This document shows, piece by piece, positions 34,349-43,738 of a DNA stretch of 64,000 nt (position 1 is its first letter; the number at the start of each line of letters is the position of its first letter). Source of the stretch: Diphasiastrum complanatum (Eukaryota; Streptophyta; Lycopodiopsida; Lycopodiales; Lycopodiaceae); the NCBI GenBank assembly GCA_029204225.1, contig CM055107.1:45849165-45913164 (forward strand). The letters are read 5' to 3'. Below the pieces are notes generated by a model, which was not told where the DNA came from, did no database searches, and was given only the letters and a program-made list of their open reading frames with translations. A program made the translations under genes and the position numbers.

Positions 34349-34790
34349 TGTTGGGGGTATTCCCAACAAAGTGCAAATAAATAATATCCTCCAATAAAAT
34401 GTGTTGTGAGGGCATGGCATCCTGCGTGTATAAGCCCATGGCCCAATGAGCACGCAATTAAAGTTGTAAATAAAATAAACTTGACTTGGGCCTTGGAATT
34501 AATATAAAACTAGAGGCCCAATGTCATTTTTAAACTTAGAGATTATTTTTTAGAGTTGGGTCCAAATTGGGACTCACATGAATCTTGTGATTTCTAATGT
34601 ACTTTTTGTGGACCCTTGGATCAAGTTGGGTCCAAGATGAATGGATAGGATCATTGTGAATATTAGCCAATAAGGTTGAGGGTCAAGGGCCTTCCCCATT
34701 TTATAAAAAGACACCATTTGTACACTATTTTCATGCTTAATGAGAAGGAGGAAACTCTACCATTTTTGGAAGAGAAGCATCCTCATTTGC
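34349..34790 (+). repeat. 5' LTR of gypsy F, left piece
   Basis: Begins TGTTGGGGG immediately after C2 LTR sequence. 34,557-34,750 is homologous to 17,966-18,150, including a TATA-like TTATAAAAAG near 34,702. It ends where the inverted repeat of X1 begins; the right piece lies at 43,337-43,719. Confidence 0.6.
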
Positions 34791-34827
34791 CATTAGGGCC
34801 CTTTTTGGACTCAAAAACGGCCTCTTC
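34791..34827 (+). repeat. Left terminal inverted repeat of X1
   Basis: Starts CATTAGGGCCC and ends GGCCTCTTC. It matches the reverse complement of 43,300-43,336 at 36 of 37 positions; weaker homology continues inward for about 40 more bases (ataattag and acgtgt blocks). The repeat is itself partly self-complementary. Confidence 0.75.
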
Positions 34828-35093
34828 ACTAATTATAATTAGTGTTAATGACGACACGTGTCCCAATAGAATATTGACAACTGAGAGGGAATGGTCCATA
34901 TGACATGGCAAATTCAATGGTGCAGATTAAATCAAGTGTGGGCCCACAAAGTACACCTCCTACATTAACCCTAGATAAAGCAATAACTATGCCTACAAGT
35001 TAACATCAACTAGCCTGTCTATCTACTAGCAGCCTTATCCTAAGTGAGCCTAGTCCTTATTTCAAATTTTGAATGTTCACAAGCTTGTATCTC

Positions 35094-35096
<3 letters not shown>

Positions 35097-35144
<48 letters not shown>
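35097..35144. repeat. (CT)n microsatellite in the ORF1 leader
   Basis: About 48 bp of CT/TC upstream of the ORF1 ATG at 35,250, within its probable 5' untranslated region. Confidence 0.95.
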
Positions 35145-35147
<3 letters not shown>

Positions 35148-35249
35148 CTGTATACTCCACAGATATTCTATTTTTTTTATTTTGGTTCACCTTATCTGAA
35201 GATCTACACACTATTTCGCATATCCTACATTATCATTACATCATCCATT

Positions 35250-36610
35250 ATGGCCTCTACTCAATCAAGAAAGCCCAAGAATCAACTAGCTTCCATTGTT
35301 GCACACATCAAAGATTCCAATGAGCATTGGGTGCCCCATACATTTTCAACTTTTGACTGGGTTTACATGCAACCATCGGGCAAAGGAACTCACAAGGTTG
35401 CAAAGAGGAAACGAAACAACCAAGACTACCATTGGAAAGGAAGGATCCACGAATTCAAGATCGACCAAAACGGCGAATACCTTGCAAATGTGCAACACAT
35501 ATACATGCGTCGAGATATTTTATTGGATGTGGCTGTTGCTGATAGAACCATACAGTCACATTGTAGGTCTCACCTCTTTTATTCTTGTGTTAAATATTAT
35601 GTTTGAATTATTATTATGTCATTGTAATGGATAATAATGTTGCATTAATGCCAGGTGCAGATGTCTTTCCTTCAAATAGCTTCGACTGGCAAAACGTGAA
35701 GTCCTTCACTGGAAAATTCTCCGCCATACATGCCAAATATGGAGAACTAATATATGGTGGGCTGGCATCCTCTGCCCTGATCAAAATGGGCATTTTCTTT
35801 TATGATCACATGTACAAAGTTCCAAAAAAAAAACTTTGGCCAAGGCAAATTAGCACCAACTTCTGAGCCTGCGATCAATTCTCACGAGTGGCCATATGTT
35901 GACCAACTGACTATTGAATTAACGAAGAGGCAACTTCTCAAAGAGATTATTGGTAATATGAAGCCAACATTCGGATCCAAACGAGTCTACACTAGCATCT
36001 CTGTGCCGATCACTGTATTTGTTGCCATATTTAAGGCGGTCCCCTTTAGGAAAACAAACACAATGTGGGCATGGAAAGCAACAGAATCATCACTGTTGGA
36101 CAACATATTTGTCGCATGGGATTCAAAGGAAATGGAGCATAAAGGAGATTTAATAAGGTGTAAGCTCTCTTGTGAAACAATGACCATAAGGTATCATATT
36201 TCACGTCAAACATGCTCCTTAAGTTTCATTTATAGGCGATATAAGTTTGGTCATGGCCGATGGGACCCTCTGGACGCGGAGACGAATCAGCAAGAAGTGG
36301 AGATATCCATACATTTGCCCCATGATGAAATACGAGAAATTCATATAAATAAGGAGTGCAGCCTAGAAGATCTTCGGCATATGCTTGGATTGACTTTTGT
36401 TGATGTGCCAGTAGATTTTGTCTTCACTCGTAATGGACAAAATGTGAGTCCCTAATTTCCATCAGATTCCTGAATTTTGAATAGTAATGTTGAATAAATA
36501 TATGATTATTAACTTTGTGTCTAGTTTTGCAGATACGGAGACGAGCCGAAAAAGATCATGAATGTGTTTCGTTTTTACAAATAGGGACATTAGGAGTCCA
36601 ATGGGAATAA
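35250..36610 (+). pseudogene. Element X ORF1 (copy X1), three exons, unknown function
   Basis: Predicted exons are 35,250-35,562, 35,655-36,443 and 36,533-36,610, with GT-AG introns whose phases agree. An A-run near 35,824-35,832 has shifted by one base, breaking exon 2. The frame upstream of 35,250 is only CT repeat, so that ATG is chosen. The N-terminal exon has HWVPHTFSTFDWVYMQP and HWKGRIHEFKIDQNGEY, which faintly recalls a BAH-type chromatin domain. The C-terminus (VEISIHLPHDEIREIHI, CSLEDLRHML, DFVFTRNGQN) has the spacing of a ubiquitin-like fold. Neither assignment is firm. X2 and X3 keep the same last intron. I do not recognise the family. Confidence 0.6.
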
Positions 36611-36844
36611 AGGATTTAATCTAATGAAAAATAGAAAACACAATTAGTTGGTTGTGTTTTGACTCTATTCTAATATATTTGGTTACGTTTTGACATTACT
36701 TTTGCGTTGTTATATTTTATATGCCTGTTACTACATTTGTGGATGTCCAAGGATTTTTACTCATGAGCCTAGACAAGAACATACTATATTTGGAAAAGAG
36801 GCCAAAACTTTTATAGGGGCACTTACTAAAAATAGAACCCTTCA

Positions 36845-36853
36845 CTATATAAG
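36845..36853 (+). promoter_or_regulatory. TATA box of the X1 histone H3-like gene
   Basis: CTATATAAG lies about 130 bases upstream of the ATG at 36,980, giving a leader of about 100 bases. Confidence 0.6.
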
Positions 36854-36979
36854 GATGCTTGGGTCCTCATTTCTCCACTTCATCCCTTGAGTGTCAGAGT
36901 GTCAATTTTTTTAAATTCTCTATTTTTCATCTCTCGTGTTCTCTGATACGTTTTCAAAGGCTAACCAATGTCGGAGGAA

Positions 36980-38191
36980 ATGGCACGGACAAAACAAACG
37001 GCTAGAGATCCCAGAGTGACTGCATTGCTCCATAGGGATGCACTAGCCACCCTCGATGAGAGAGAGAGACGGGAGAGCAGAAGCAGGAGTAGGAGTCGCA
37101 GCCCTATAGCATCTCAGGAAGATCCGGCCACTCAGCGTGAAGCTGAGGAGGACATGGCCCATACAGCAGCTGCACATGAGGACCAGACTGAGCAGCAGCA
37201 TCAAGAAGACCAGCAGCAGCAGGACCACCACCAATAGTAGCAGCAGCAGCCAACATGAGAAAAAAGCCCTTCCCCGACGGCAACTGACCGGGAGGAAACA
37301 ATAAAGCTCCTAGATGAGGAGCTTGCGGCATCGGGTGAGTTGCCGGTTCTAAATGATTCTTTCTTCGACCCATTCCCACCAGCAATGGGCATGGACACAT
37401 CAAATTTAGACATATCGGGGGACACCACACCCACCGTGTCACCTCCAAGTCACGGCCCGGTGATGGGTCCGATAATGTCGTTGCTGGTGGGTGGTTCTGA
37501 TGAGGGCACCCCGATGTCGACCACAACAAGGATGAAGCAGAAGGCGACCCATAGATGGTCAGAGAGAGGAGCACACGAGCGAAAAAGAAATAATCCTCGC
37601 AAGGCTGGGTCTACATCAAAGCGACGGAACCCTGCAGCTCGGGAGCCATCACCACTGCCCACACCGCCAACATTGCCTCCACCGCCTCCACCTCCTCCAC
37701 CTCCACCGCCTCCGCCCCCACCGCCTCCACCGCCTCCACCGCCACCTCCACCACCTCCACCACCACCACCGCCTCCAAGTTCTACCGCAGCTGGCCCAAG
37801 TAGGACCGTAGAGCATCGCAGGGATAGGCCGGCCCCTCGTGCAGCACCATGGGCTGGAAAGGAGCTCCGTAGGATGCAGCCACCACCTCCTCGACCGCGT
37901 AGGAAGTGCAAGATCGCTAAGTGGCTCCAGGATATACAGAGCTATCAGAAGTCTGTAAAATTTTTGATCCCTAGGGCCCCTTTTGTGAGGCTTGTAAAAA
38001 AAATAGTCGATGAATTTTCCTTGGGAAACAGAGTTACGGCAGATGCGGTGTCCGCAATACAAGAGTCTGTGGAAATGTACCTAACGCAGCTCTTTGAGGA
38101 CTCATTTTTGTGTACAGTGCACGGGAAGAGAGTCACAATACTCCTGAAAGATCTCCACCTAGCTAGAAGGCTAAGGAGAGAGCGGAATTAA
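36980..38191 (+). pseudogene. Histone H3-like protein with long N-terminal tail (X1)
   Basis: One continuous frame of 403 codons with three in-frame stops (codons 86, 87 and 93). Residues after Met are ARTKQTAR, identical to the first eight of canonical H3, then DP in place of KS, so K9 is absent. The tail continues with an SRSRSRSRSP stretch, Gln/His runs, a polyproline tract (about residues 233-267) and basic patches. Residues about 314-403 form an H3 histone fold: YQKSVKFLIPRAPFVRLV, AVSAIQESVEMYLTQLFED, CTVHGKRVTILLKDLHLAR, ending RRLRRERN. Loop 1 has canonical H3 length, not the longer CENH3 form, although LIP in place of LIR is CENH3-like. The ATG at 36,980 is preferred over one four codons upstream because of its better context (gaaATGG). 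The stops read as CAG-to-TAG twice and CGA-to-TGA once. No intron is needed. Confidence 0.88.
37676..37780 (+). repeat. CCN trinucleotide repeat (polyproline)
   Basis: About 35 consecutive CCA/CCT/CCG/CCC codons encoding polyproline in the tail of the H3-like protein. On the other strand it produces long Gly/Trp/Arg artefact frames. Confidence 0.9.
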
Positions 38192-38422
38192 AAATATCAT
38201 GTACATGATTTTATTTATAATATATAGAAGATTTGGTGTCAAGTATCTTGCAGAATTTCAGGTTGTGTGAATGCAGATTGTTGTGATTGAGTTTGATATC
38301 TGATTTCAACTGTTTATGTTAATGTAGTCATTTGAAAATTTTAGTATCATTTATGTGAATGCAGTGATTTAAAATTTTTCAGTACTATGGGAATGGTAGT
38401 TTCCATGTCGTGGCATGGAAAT

Positions 38423-38487
38423 CACGCCAGGGCACGACCAGGGAACGTTTGACCTGGTCAAACGGGCGCTGGTCGCGCCCTGGCGTG
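38423..38487. terminator. Nested palindrome between convergent genes
   Basis: Outer arms 38,423-38,441 and 38,469-38,487 are reverse complements with one mismatch (CACGCCAGGGC...). Inside, 38,446-38,454 and 38,456-38,464 form a perfect 9-bp palindrome around one base (CGTTTGACC-T-GGTCAAACG), containing inverted TTGACC W-box cores. It lies 230 bp beyond the H3-like stop and 140 bp before the opposing ORF-S stop. A role in 3' end formation is a guess; it could equally be a small foldback insertion. Confidence 0.45.
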
Positions 38488-38628
38488 AAAATCACGTCAC
38501 GTAAAAAAAGGAGGAGAAATCTTTATCAGAAAAAAAAATTAAATTCTAAATTCAATAAATTAGCACATCATATAAAGACAACTAAGAATTAGGAGAGTCC
38601 ACAAGAAAAAAACGGACAAAATTTTTAT

Positions 38629-40077
38629 TCACATTTGATCCATTTCCTTCAGAGAGGACTTCAGCTTCTCTGATCGCTTCTCTGATGATAGTACTGGTTT
38701 TAACATTTCTAATGCTAATTTAGGAGCATCTCCCTCATCCTCATAAGGGCCAATTAAACCCGAGAGAATGAGCCGAGTCTCGAATCTAGGGCAAAAATCA
38801 TTCAAAACGGCTTTTCGGAGGACACAATAAGCCTTTGGCGCTGACGGTGACATGTCCAGCTCACCAATGTGCTTGGAGAGTGCTTTGCATTTAAGAAGCT
38901 CTGTCTTGTTGCTGAAGTAGAAAATAAAGTTGTTGGGCAAGTTCCCAATGTAGTGGGCCATAGACCTGTCCAGAGTTCCTGCTTCAACTTTCTCCCGAGA
39001 CCCTTCGCATTGCAAATGCATCAAGCTCCACTGCATCCTACATTTGGTTCAAATTATTGCAAAATGAGTATAATGAAGACAAACAAACATAACAAACACA
39101 TGCAAGTTGAATTGTTGGGTCAGACTTGCCTCGGTGCCTTCATCAATATCTTCGGTTTGCGCAAGGTTAATTCCTTTGCCTTTGTACTTCACGTCAGCAG
39201 TTTTCCCTTCGAGTACCTCGAATGGCCTCGTTTGAACTGGTGGTGGTTGAAGCGTTTTCAATTGGCAAAGCACCCTTGCCAGTGCTTGCTCGGTGGTGTC
39301 CGTGTCATGCCCGATCAGCTTCTCATACGTGTCATCGGGTTGGGTGTGGTTGAAAGTGGAACTGCCATTCTGCAAATTTACCAATGCTGCCAGCATCTCA
39401 TCTTCTCGCAAGCCGAGAATATGTTGCAAGTCATGCATGAACACATACTCCTGCCCATCAATGATGATTGGAGCAAGGCCATGGATTCAAAGCACGACAT
39501 CATCGGACTCATCTGTATCTTCTGGCTCCGCTGATGTGGATGCACCTGTTGCCTCTTGCGCAGCCAAGATTGCTTCGTGCTCCGCAGATAAATCTTCCTC
39601 TTCACCCGGGTCGTTCATCTCGTTCACCTGCTCACTAGGATTGTGTTTGTTGCTGGCCACAGTCGCTGGAAACTCATTAAGCAAAAAAATAACAGTAATC
39701 TCACCAGATAGAAACTTCTTTCCTACACTTTCAAGATCAAAAGTTTTCAGCTGGTCCTTCGTCAGCTCCAAGTAATGATCGTTACCCAAGTGACTAATAA
39801 ATCTGTTGAGACGAGCGATAAAGGGTCTATCTCCTTTCCATATATAACTAAGCAAGTTATATGAAATCCACATGATAGTTGAGCCAGGAATTTGTATGGC
39901 ATAAGGCTTCAAAGCTTTATCTATATACTCACTCACGTACGTGAACGCATCCGCATTAGCCCGTAGAGCGGCAAGTGTGTCTATTCTACCGGTAAACATA
40001 CAATAAATACGATCTAATTGATCTAAAAACTCTGTGGGGGCTAGCAGATTGCCCAACTCTATTTTAGGGGACGACAT
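38629..40077 (-). pseudogene. Element X ORF-S (copy X1), unknown function
   Basis: Starts MSSPKIELGNLLAPTEF at the ATG at 40,077 and runs in one frame to about 39,110 except for a TGA at 39,487 (CGA to TGA), and then a second block reads IGNLPNNFIFYF and KAYCVLRKAVLNDFCPRFET down to the stop at 38,629. An intron probably separates the blocks near 39,040-39,125. The first block is a helical globular segment followed by an acidic region (NDPGEEEDLSAEHE, EPEDTDESDD). The piece ARLNRFISHL...VIFLLNEFP resembles AKLDRMFTKL...FIFFLLLNIS in X2 (62,020-62,524). No known family is recognised. Confidence 0.55.
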
Positions 40078-40333
40078 TGTTATGCAACTAAGAACACTAA
40101 TTGACCAGCAAACTAGTAGTCTAATTGAACAAGACAAGCTAAATTACGAGGAAACAAATTTCAACAAAGCAAGAAGTGACAACAAAATGAAAACCCCCAC
40201 TCTTATATAGAGGGACGTGTATCTAGAAATAGATATTATTATAAAACTAAATAAAATAATTTCTATTTATAACAACAATCCAATTTATTTATCACAAAGG
40301 AATATTCGAATTACAATTCAGCATAAATTGTTT

Positions 40334-42998
40334 CTATTCCATCTCATCAGTTTTCGTAGTTTCTCTAGCACTGTTTTCCAAAACATTGGATGTTGGTGTC
40401 CTCGGCATCCATCTCTTTCCAACTCGGACTCTAGACATCCTCCATTCTTGATGCCTTGTTCTAGCATTAGAGGACTGCCATGCTGTCTTTCTGACTGAAT
40501 TTGAATTGGAGATCATTGAACACAACTCTTCAGTTCTTGTATTTTGAAAGTGTCCTCGGCCCAAAACACCTCTGTAAAACCATTGGAATATCTCAACCAA
40601 TGCATTGCTAAGACCCTTTCTTCCGCCATGCCGTGAATTTTTGAAATACGCAGCCTTTGCCCTATAATGGCTCTTTTCCATGCCTTGCGTATTCCAAATA
40701 GCTAATGATCCATAGGTTTTCATAAACCAAGGTCCATGAGCATAGAAGATGTGTTGTTCATAGAAAATTTGTATTAGTTTAAATCTTTACAAATACATAA
40801 ATATGAAAGTAAAAAATATGAGACACACATATCATATAGTGAGTTATGTGTGTTTCTCCCCATGCATCGATCATCATTCAGTAAATGTTTTGACTTCTCT
40901 TGCGTATCTATCCAAATCTTCATCTCTCACAATCTTTTTGTTGATAGTTTGTGACAAGGCATCAAATGCTTGCCAAACCTTAGCACGTGTACTTGTCATG
41001 CGAGGATCTGAGCCAATATTTGTTGTGCACATTCAACATTGCTTTCACGTGCAGTATGATTTGACAATAGGTGTCTCGCTTTCGCACCACCCATTGAAAC
41101 TTTTGCTGGAACATCTTGCGTTTTTCCACTCATCTCAACGTCTTTGGTAAGACTCACGTGGCCCCCGTGCAATCCCATATCGGATAAAATTATCTCTAGA
41201 TTTCTAATGCTAACATCTGCTCTTGATTTGGGCTGCATGTTCCATGCGTAACAACAATGCAAAAATAATAATTTGTCCAGTATTCGTAATTCACCATGCA
41301 TTGTGCAAAAATGGACTCTTTCGAGAGGAATGTTCAACACAGGACTCCAAGCTTTGTCTAGATTGTGCCTATTTGGTGGAAGACGTTGGTTGCAATTCAA
41401 AATATTTTTGTTTCGCCTAGATTCAAACATACAATATATACAAAAATTCTTTGCATTTGCACCGAGACCACAACCGTACATGCATTTCAAAGTCTTCAAA
41501 TTAGTAGCTAGGTGTCATTGTACAGCAAAGCTTTCTCCTTCAACATTGAGCAATTTGTCTTCATTTTGTGCATGTATTATCTTAGATATACTGCATTTTT
41601 TAAATAGCCACTCCAGTACGTCGTGAGACTCCTTAGGAACTTCAAATGCAGCTATCCACCATATGTGATTTTCGGATTGCACGCTAAATTCTTTACAATA
41701 ACTTCCGCCAAACTGTTGCAATTCACGATTCATCAAGGTGATTGTGACACGTTCAAGTTTATGCCCTTTTATGATTTCTGCTTCGTCCAACTTAATAACA
41801 AATATAACTTTACCTTCGCAATCTGTAAAACAAAAATTTCATTACTAAAACATATTAGTTGAAGAAAAGCATACAATTGAAAACTGAAATTCACAATAAA
41901 TGTTTTTACCATTTGTTCTACTTTGTGATGTCGGATCATCATCGCTTGGACCTTTTCCAGATCTAAGAATATATTATTGCCTTGATGATAACGAAAACAT
42001 GTCGGAGGTCCTTTCTTCTTATTGGTTACTGTAAAAAAATCCTCAATATGTTGAAACTCTCCTAATTCAAAGAGCAATATCGAATTGCATTCTCGTTTGG
42101 CAGTTTCGACAAGTTTATAAGTAGGTATTATTTGATGGCGTTTTAACCCATTTTTGTCAGAGCGTTTCATATACTTCTTCAAAGCTCTATACCCCTTGCG
42201 ACTCACACCTCCTTGGTCACATGCGTACACCATCTCTTTAACATTTGGATTTGGCTTGAACTTGTCGACTAGCTTTTTTGCAATTCTCAAGCAAATTGAA
42301 TCACTTGTTTCATCTTCCACAATCTTAATCAAATCTTTACCCTTCAAAAAATGTTTCATATATTTTTCGGCAATAAAATCTTTTCCAACCGTCTTTTTCA
42401 AGAACTCTTTTGTGTCCCTCATACGTCTTTTACTGGCACCACCACCTGGTGCCAAAGCTTCTAGCTTGTGTCTCTTAGTGTTTTCATTTTCTGCTTGTTG
42501 ATCCATCAAGACTCTACGCTTTCGTTGTAAGCAATATATTGTCCTCTGAAATATACTGATTGAAGATTGCAATTCTTCAATTTTTGTGACAGAACTGGCA
42601 AGCTCTATTTTCAAACCATTTATCTCCTGTTCCAATTTCATATTTATTCCATGCAATGACTTTAAATTGTCATTCATACTCAATATATGAATGTTTGCCG
42701 TATTTGCCAATGTCTCAGCTTGAATTCTTCGAGAATCCATTGCTTGACAATAGCCAAGCAGTCCATTCCGACCATCCCCAACGAACCTTAACAAACTATG
42801 TACATCAGAAAATTTAGGAGGAGCATCTACCAGTGGATTATGAGGGTATAAATCACCTCTTACCCATAGGTCAATATGTTTTTTTCCTTCTAATCTCCAA
42901 CAATGCATGTCATACGGATTTAAGTTAACACCCCATGCAGCTTTGGTGGTCGCATAATCCTTCTCTAACTTTACATGTAAGTGATACTTGGTTGTCAT
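40334..42998 (-). pseudogene. Putative transposase-like gene of element X (X1)
   Basis: A multi-exon minus-strand gene begins at the ATG at 42,998. The first exon (about 360 codons) has a coiled coil near residues 95-165, a Lys/Arg-rich patch ASKRRMRDTKEFLKK, and VSRKGYRALKKYM with a TYKLVETAKREC block. An intron with GT-AG ends spans about 41,830-41,910. Later exons contain ENHIWWIAAFEVP, a Cys cluster CMYGCGLGANAKNFCIYC, the block FCTMHGELRILDKLL, and, after a one-base frame break near 41,010 and another intron, GMEKSHYRAKAAYFKNSRHGG and IFQWFYRGV. From memory this block order recalls unnamed transposase-like proteins of animal and fungal mobile elements; I cannot name the superfamily. Its terminal position and inward orientation fit a transposase. 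Confidence 0.5.
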
Positions 42999-43299
42999 CT
43001 TGAAGATGTCGAATTTCCCTAAGCTTTATTAGGCATATACTAGTTTTCATCCCTAGGGTCCTATTGTAGTTAGGACAATGAAAGGTCGTCCTATACTAAC
43101 CCTACTCTAGTTGTAATTTGTAACTTACCTATTAGTTGCCTATTATAGTCTATGCAAATAACCTACAATAGTCTATGAAAATGAGACCTACATTTAGGCC
43201 TTAACTCTTGCTCACCTTGTATGGTAACCCAAGGTAAAGGTGCCACGTAGGATTGATTAGCACTAAATTAATTATGATTAGAAAACCTGTTTAGGCAAG

Positions 43300-43336
43300 G
43301 AAGAGGCCCTTTTTGAGTCCAAAAAGGGCCCTAATG
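43300..43336 (-). repeat. Right terminal inverted repeat of X1
   Basis: Reverse complement of 34,791-34,827 with one mismatch. The transposase-like gene starts about 300 bp inside it. Confidence 0.75.
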
Positions 43337-43719
43337 TATTCACCACTTGCTAATGCTCTTGATTGTGTTGTCTATTTGCTTTCTATTTTGATGTTATTTG
43401 TTTGCCATAGTGAATGCTTTTCCATTAGCAAGCATAAGGAGCATTTAAGCTAACCTCCACCCTCACTCTCTATCTCTCTCTCTTTCTCTCTTCTCTTCTC
43501 AACCTCTTCCTTTCTAACCCTTCCCTTCACCCAAATCAAGATGAATGCTAGTGTAGAGGAGTAGAATTAAAGAGGAGTAGTATAGTGGTGAGTAGAGCTA
43601 AGGGAGAAAGTAGGAAACTAACTAAAAGTAGCATCTATGCTTAGTTAGGTACCTATCTAGTGATCTAAGCTTTGTTGACAGGCGGAAGGGCTATAGTACG
43701 AGAGATCTTTGACCCTACA
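43337..43719 (+). repeat. 5' LTR of gypsy F, right piece
   Basis: Runs from the X1 inverted repeat to gaccctaca, immediately before the primer site. It contains tctatttgctttctattt, comparable to tatttgctttccattt in the LTR-like repeat at 17,870, and a CT-rich stretch at 43,467-43,505. With the left piece the LTR would be about 825 bp, TG...CA. Confidence 0.6.
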
Positions 43720-43720
43720 G

Positions 43721-43738
43721 TGGTGCCGTTGCCGGGGA
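43721..43738 (+). other. Primer binding site region of gypsy F
   Basis: TGGTGCCGTTGCCGGGGA, close to the TGGCGCCGTTGCCGGGGA phrase that follows the 5' LTR in many plant Tat/Athila-type gypsy elements. Confidence 0.8.

Larger units (their letters stand above)
34791..43336. mobile_element. Element X, copy X1: multi-gene transposon encoding a histone H3-like protein
   Basis: An 8.5-kb unit bounded by 37-bp inverted repeats with one mismatch. It sits inside a gypsy LTR whose left half (34,349-34,790) and right half (43,337-43,719) both have counterparts, in order, in the LTR-like sequence at 17,700-18,540. Contents: ORF1 (+), histone H3-like gene (+), ORF-S (-), transposase-like gene (-). The outer genes point inward. 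All four genes are disrupted. No clean target duplication could be read; the best candidate is the imperfect ttgccat/ttgctaat near each edge. Two further relatives, X2 and X3, share gene content. Confidence 0.7.

Noticed and set aside
34791-34827. PIF/Harbinger assignment of X1 from its GGGCCC-type terminus and TTA/TAA flanks
   Set aside because: The flanking triplets are reverse complements and not direct duplicates, and the transposase-like gene does not look like a Harbinger enzyme.
35073-35249. N-terminal extension of ORF1 through the CT repeat
   Set aside because: It encodes only Ser-Leu repeats from the microsatellite; X3 starts at the equivalent of 35,250.
36968-36979. ATG four codons upstream of MARTKQ in the X1 H3-like gene
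   Set aside because: It has weaker start context, and the internal ATG gives an N-terminus identical to H3; X2 also favours the ATG directly before ARTK.
37450-37911. Long minus-strand frame rich in Gly
   Set aside because: It is the antisense of the polyproline CCN repeat in the H3-like gene; a low-complexity shadow.
37649-38062. Minus-strand frame rich in Trp and Arg
   Set aside because: Another antisense shadow of the CCN repeat and histone fold codons.
36980-38191. Calling the X1 protein a CENH3
   Set aside because: Loop 1 has canonical H3 length and the N-terminus is H3-like; only the LIP change resembles CENH3, and the gene lies in a mobile element.
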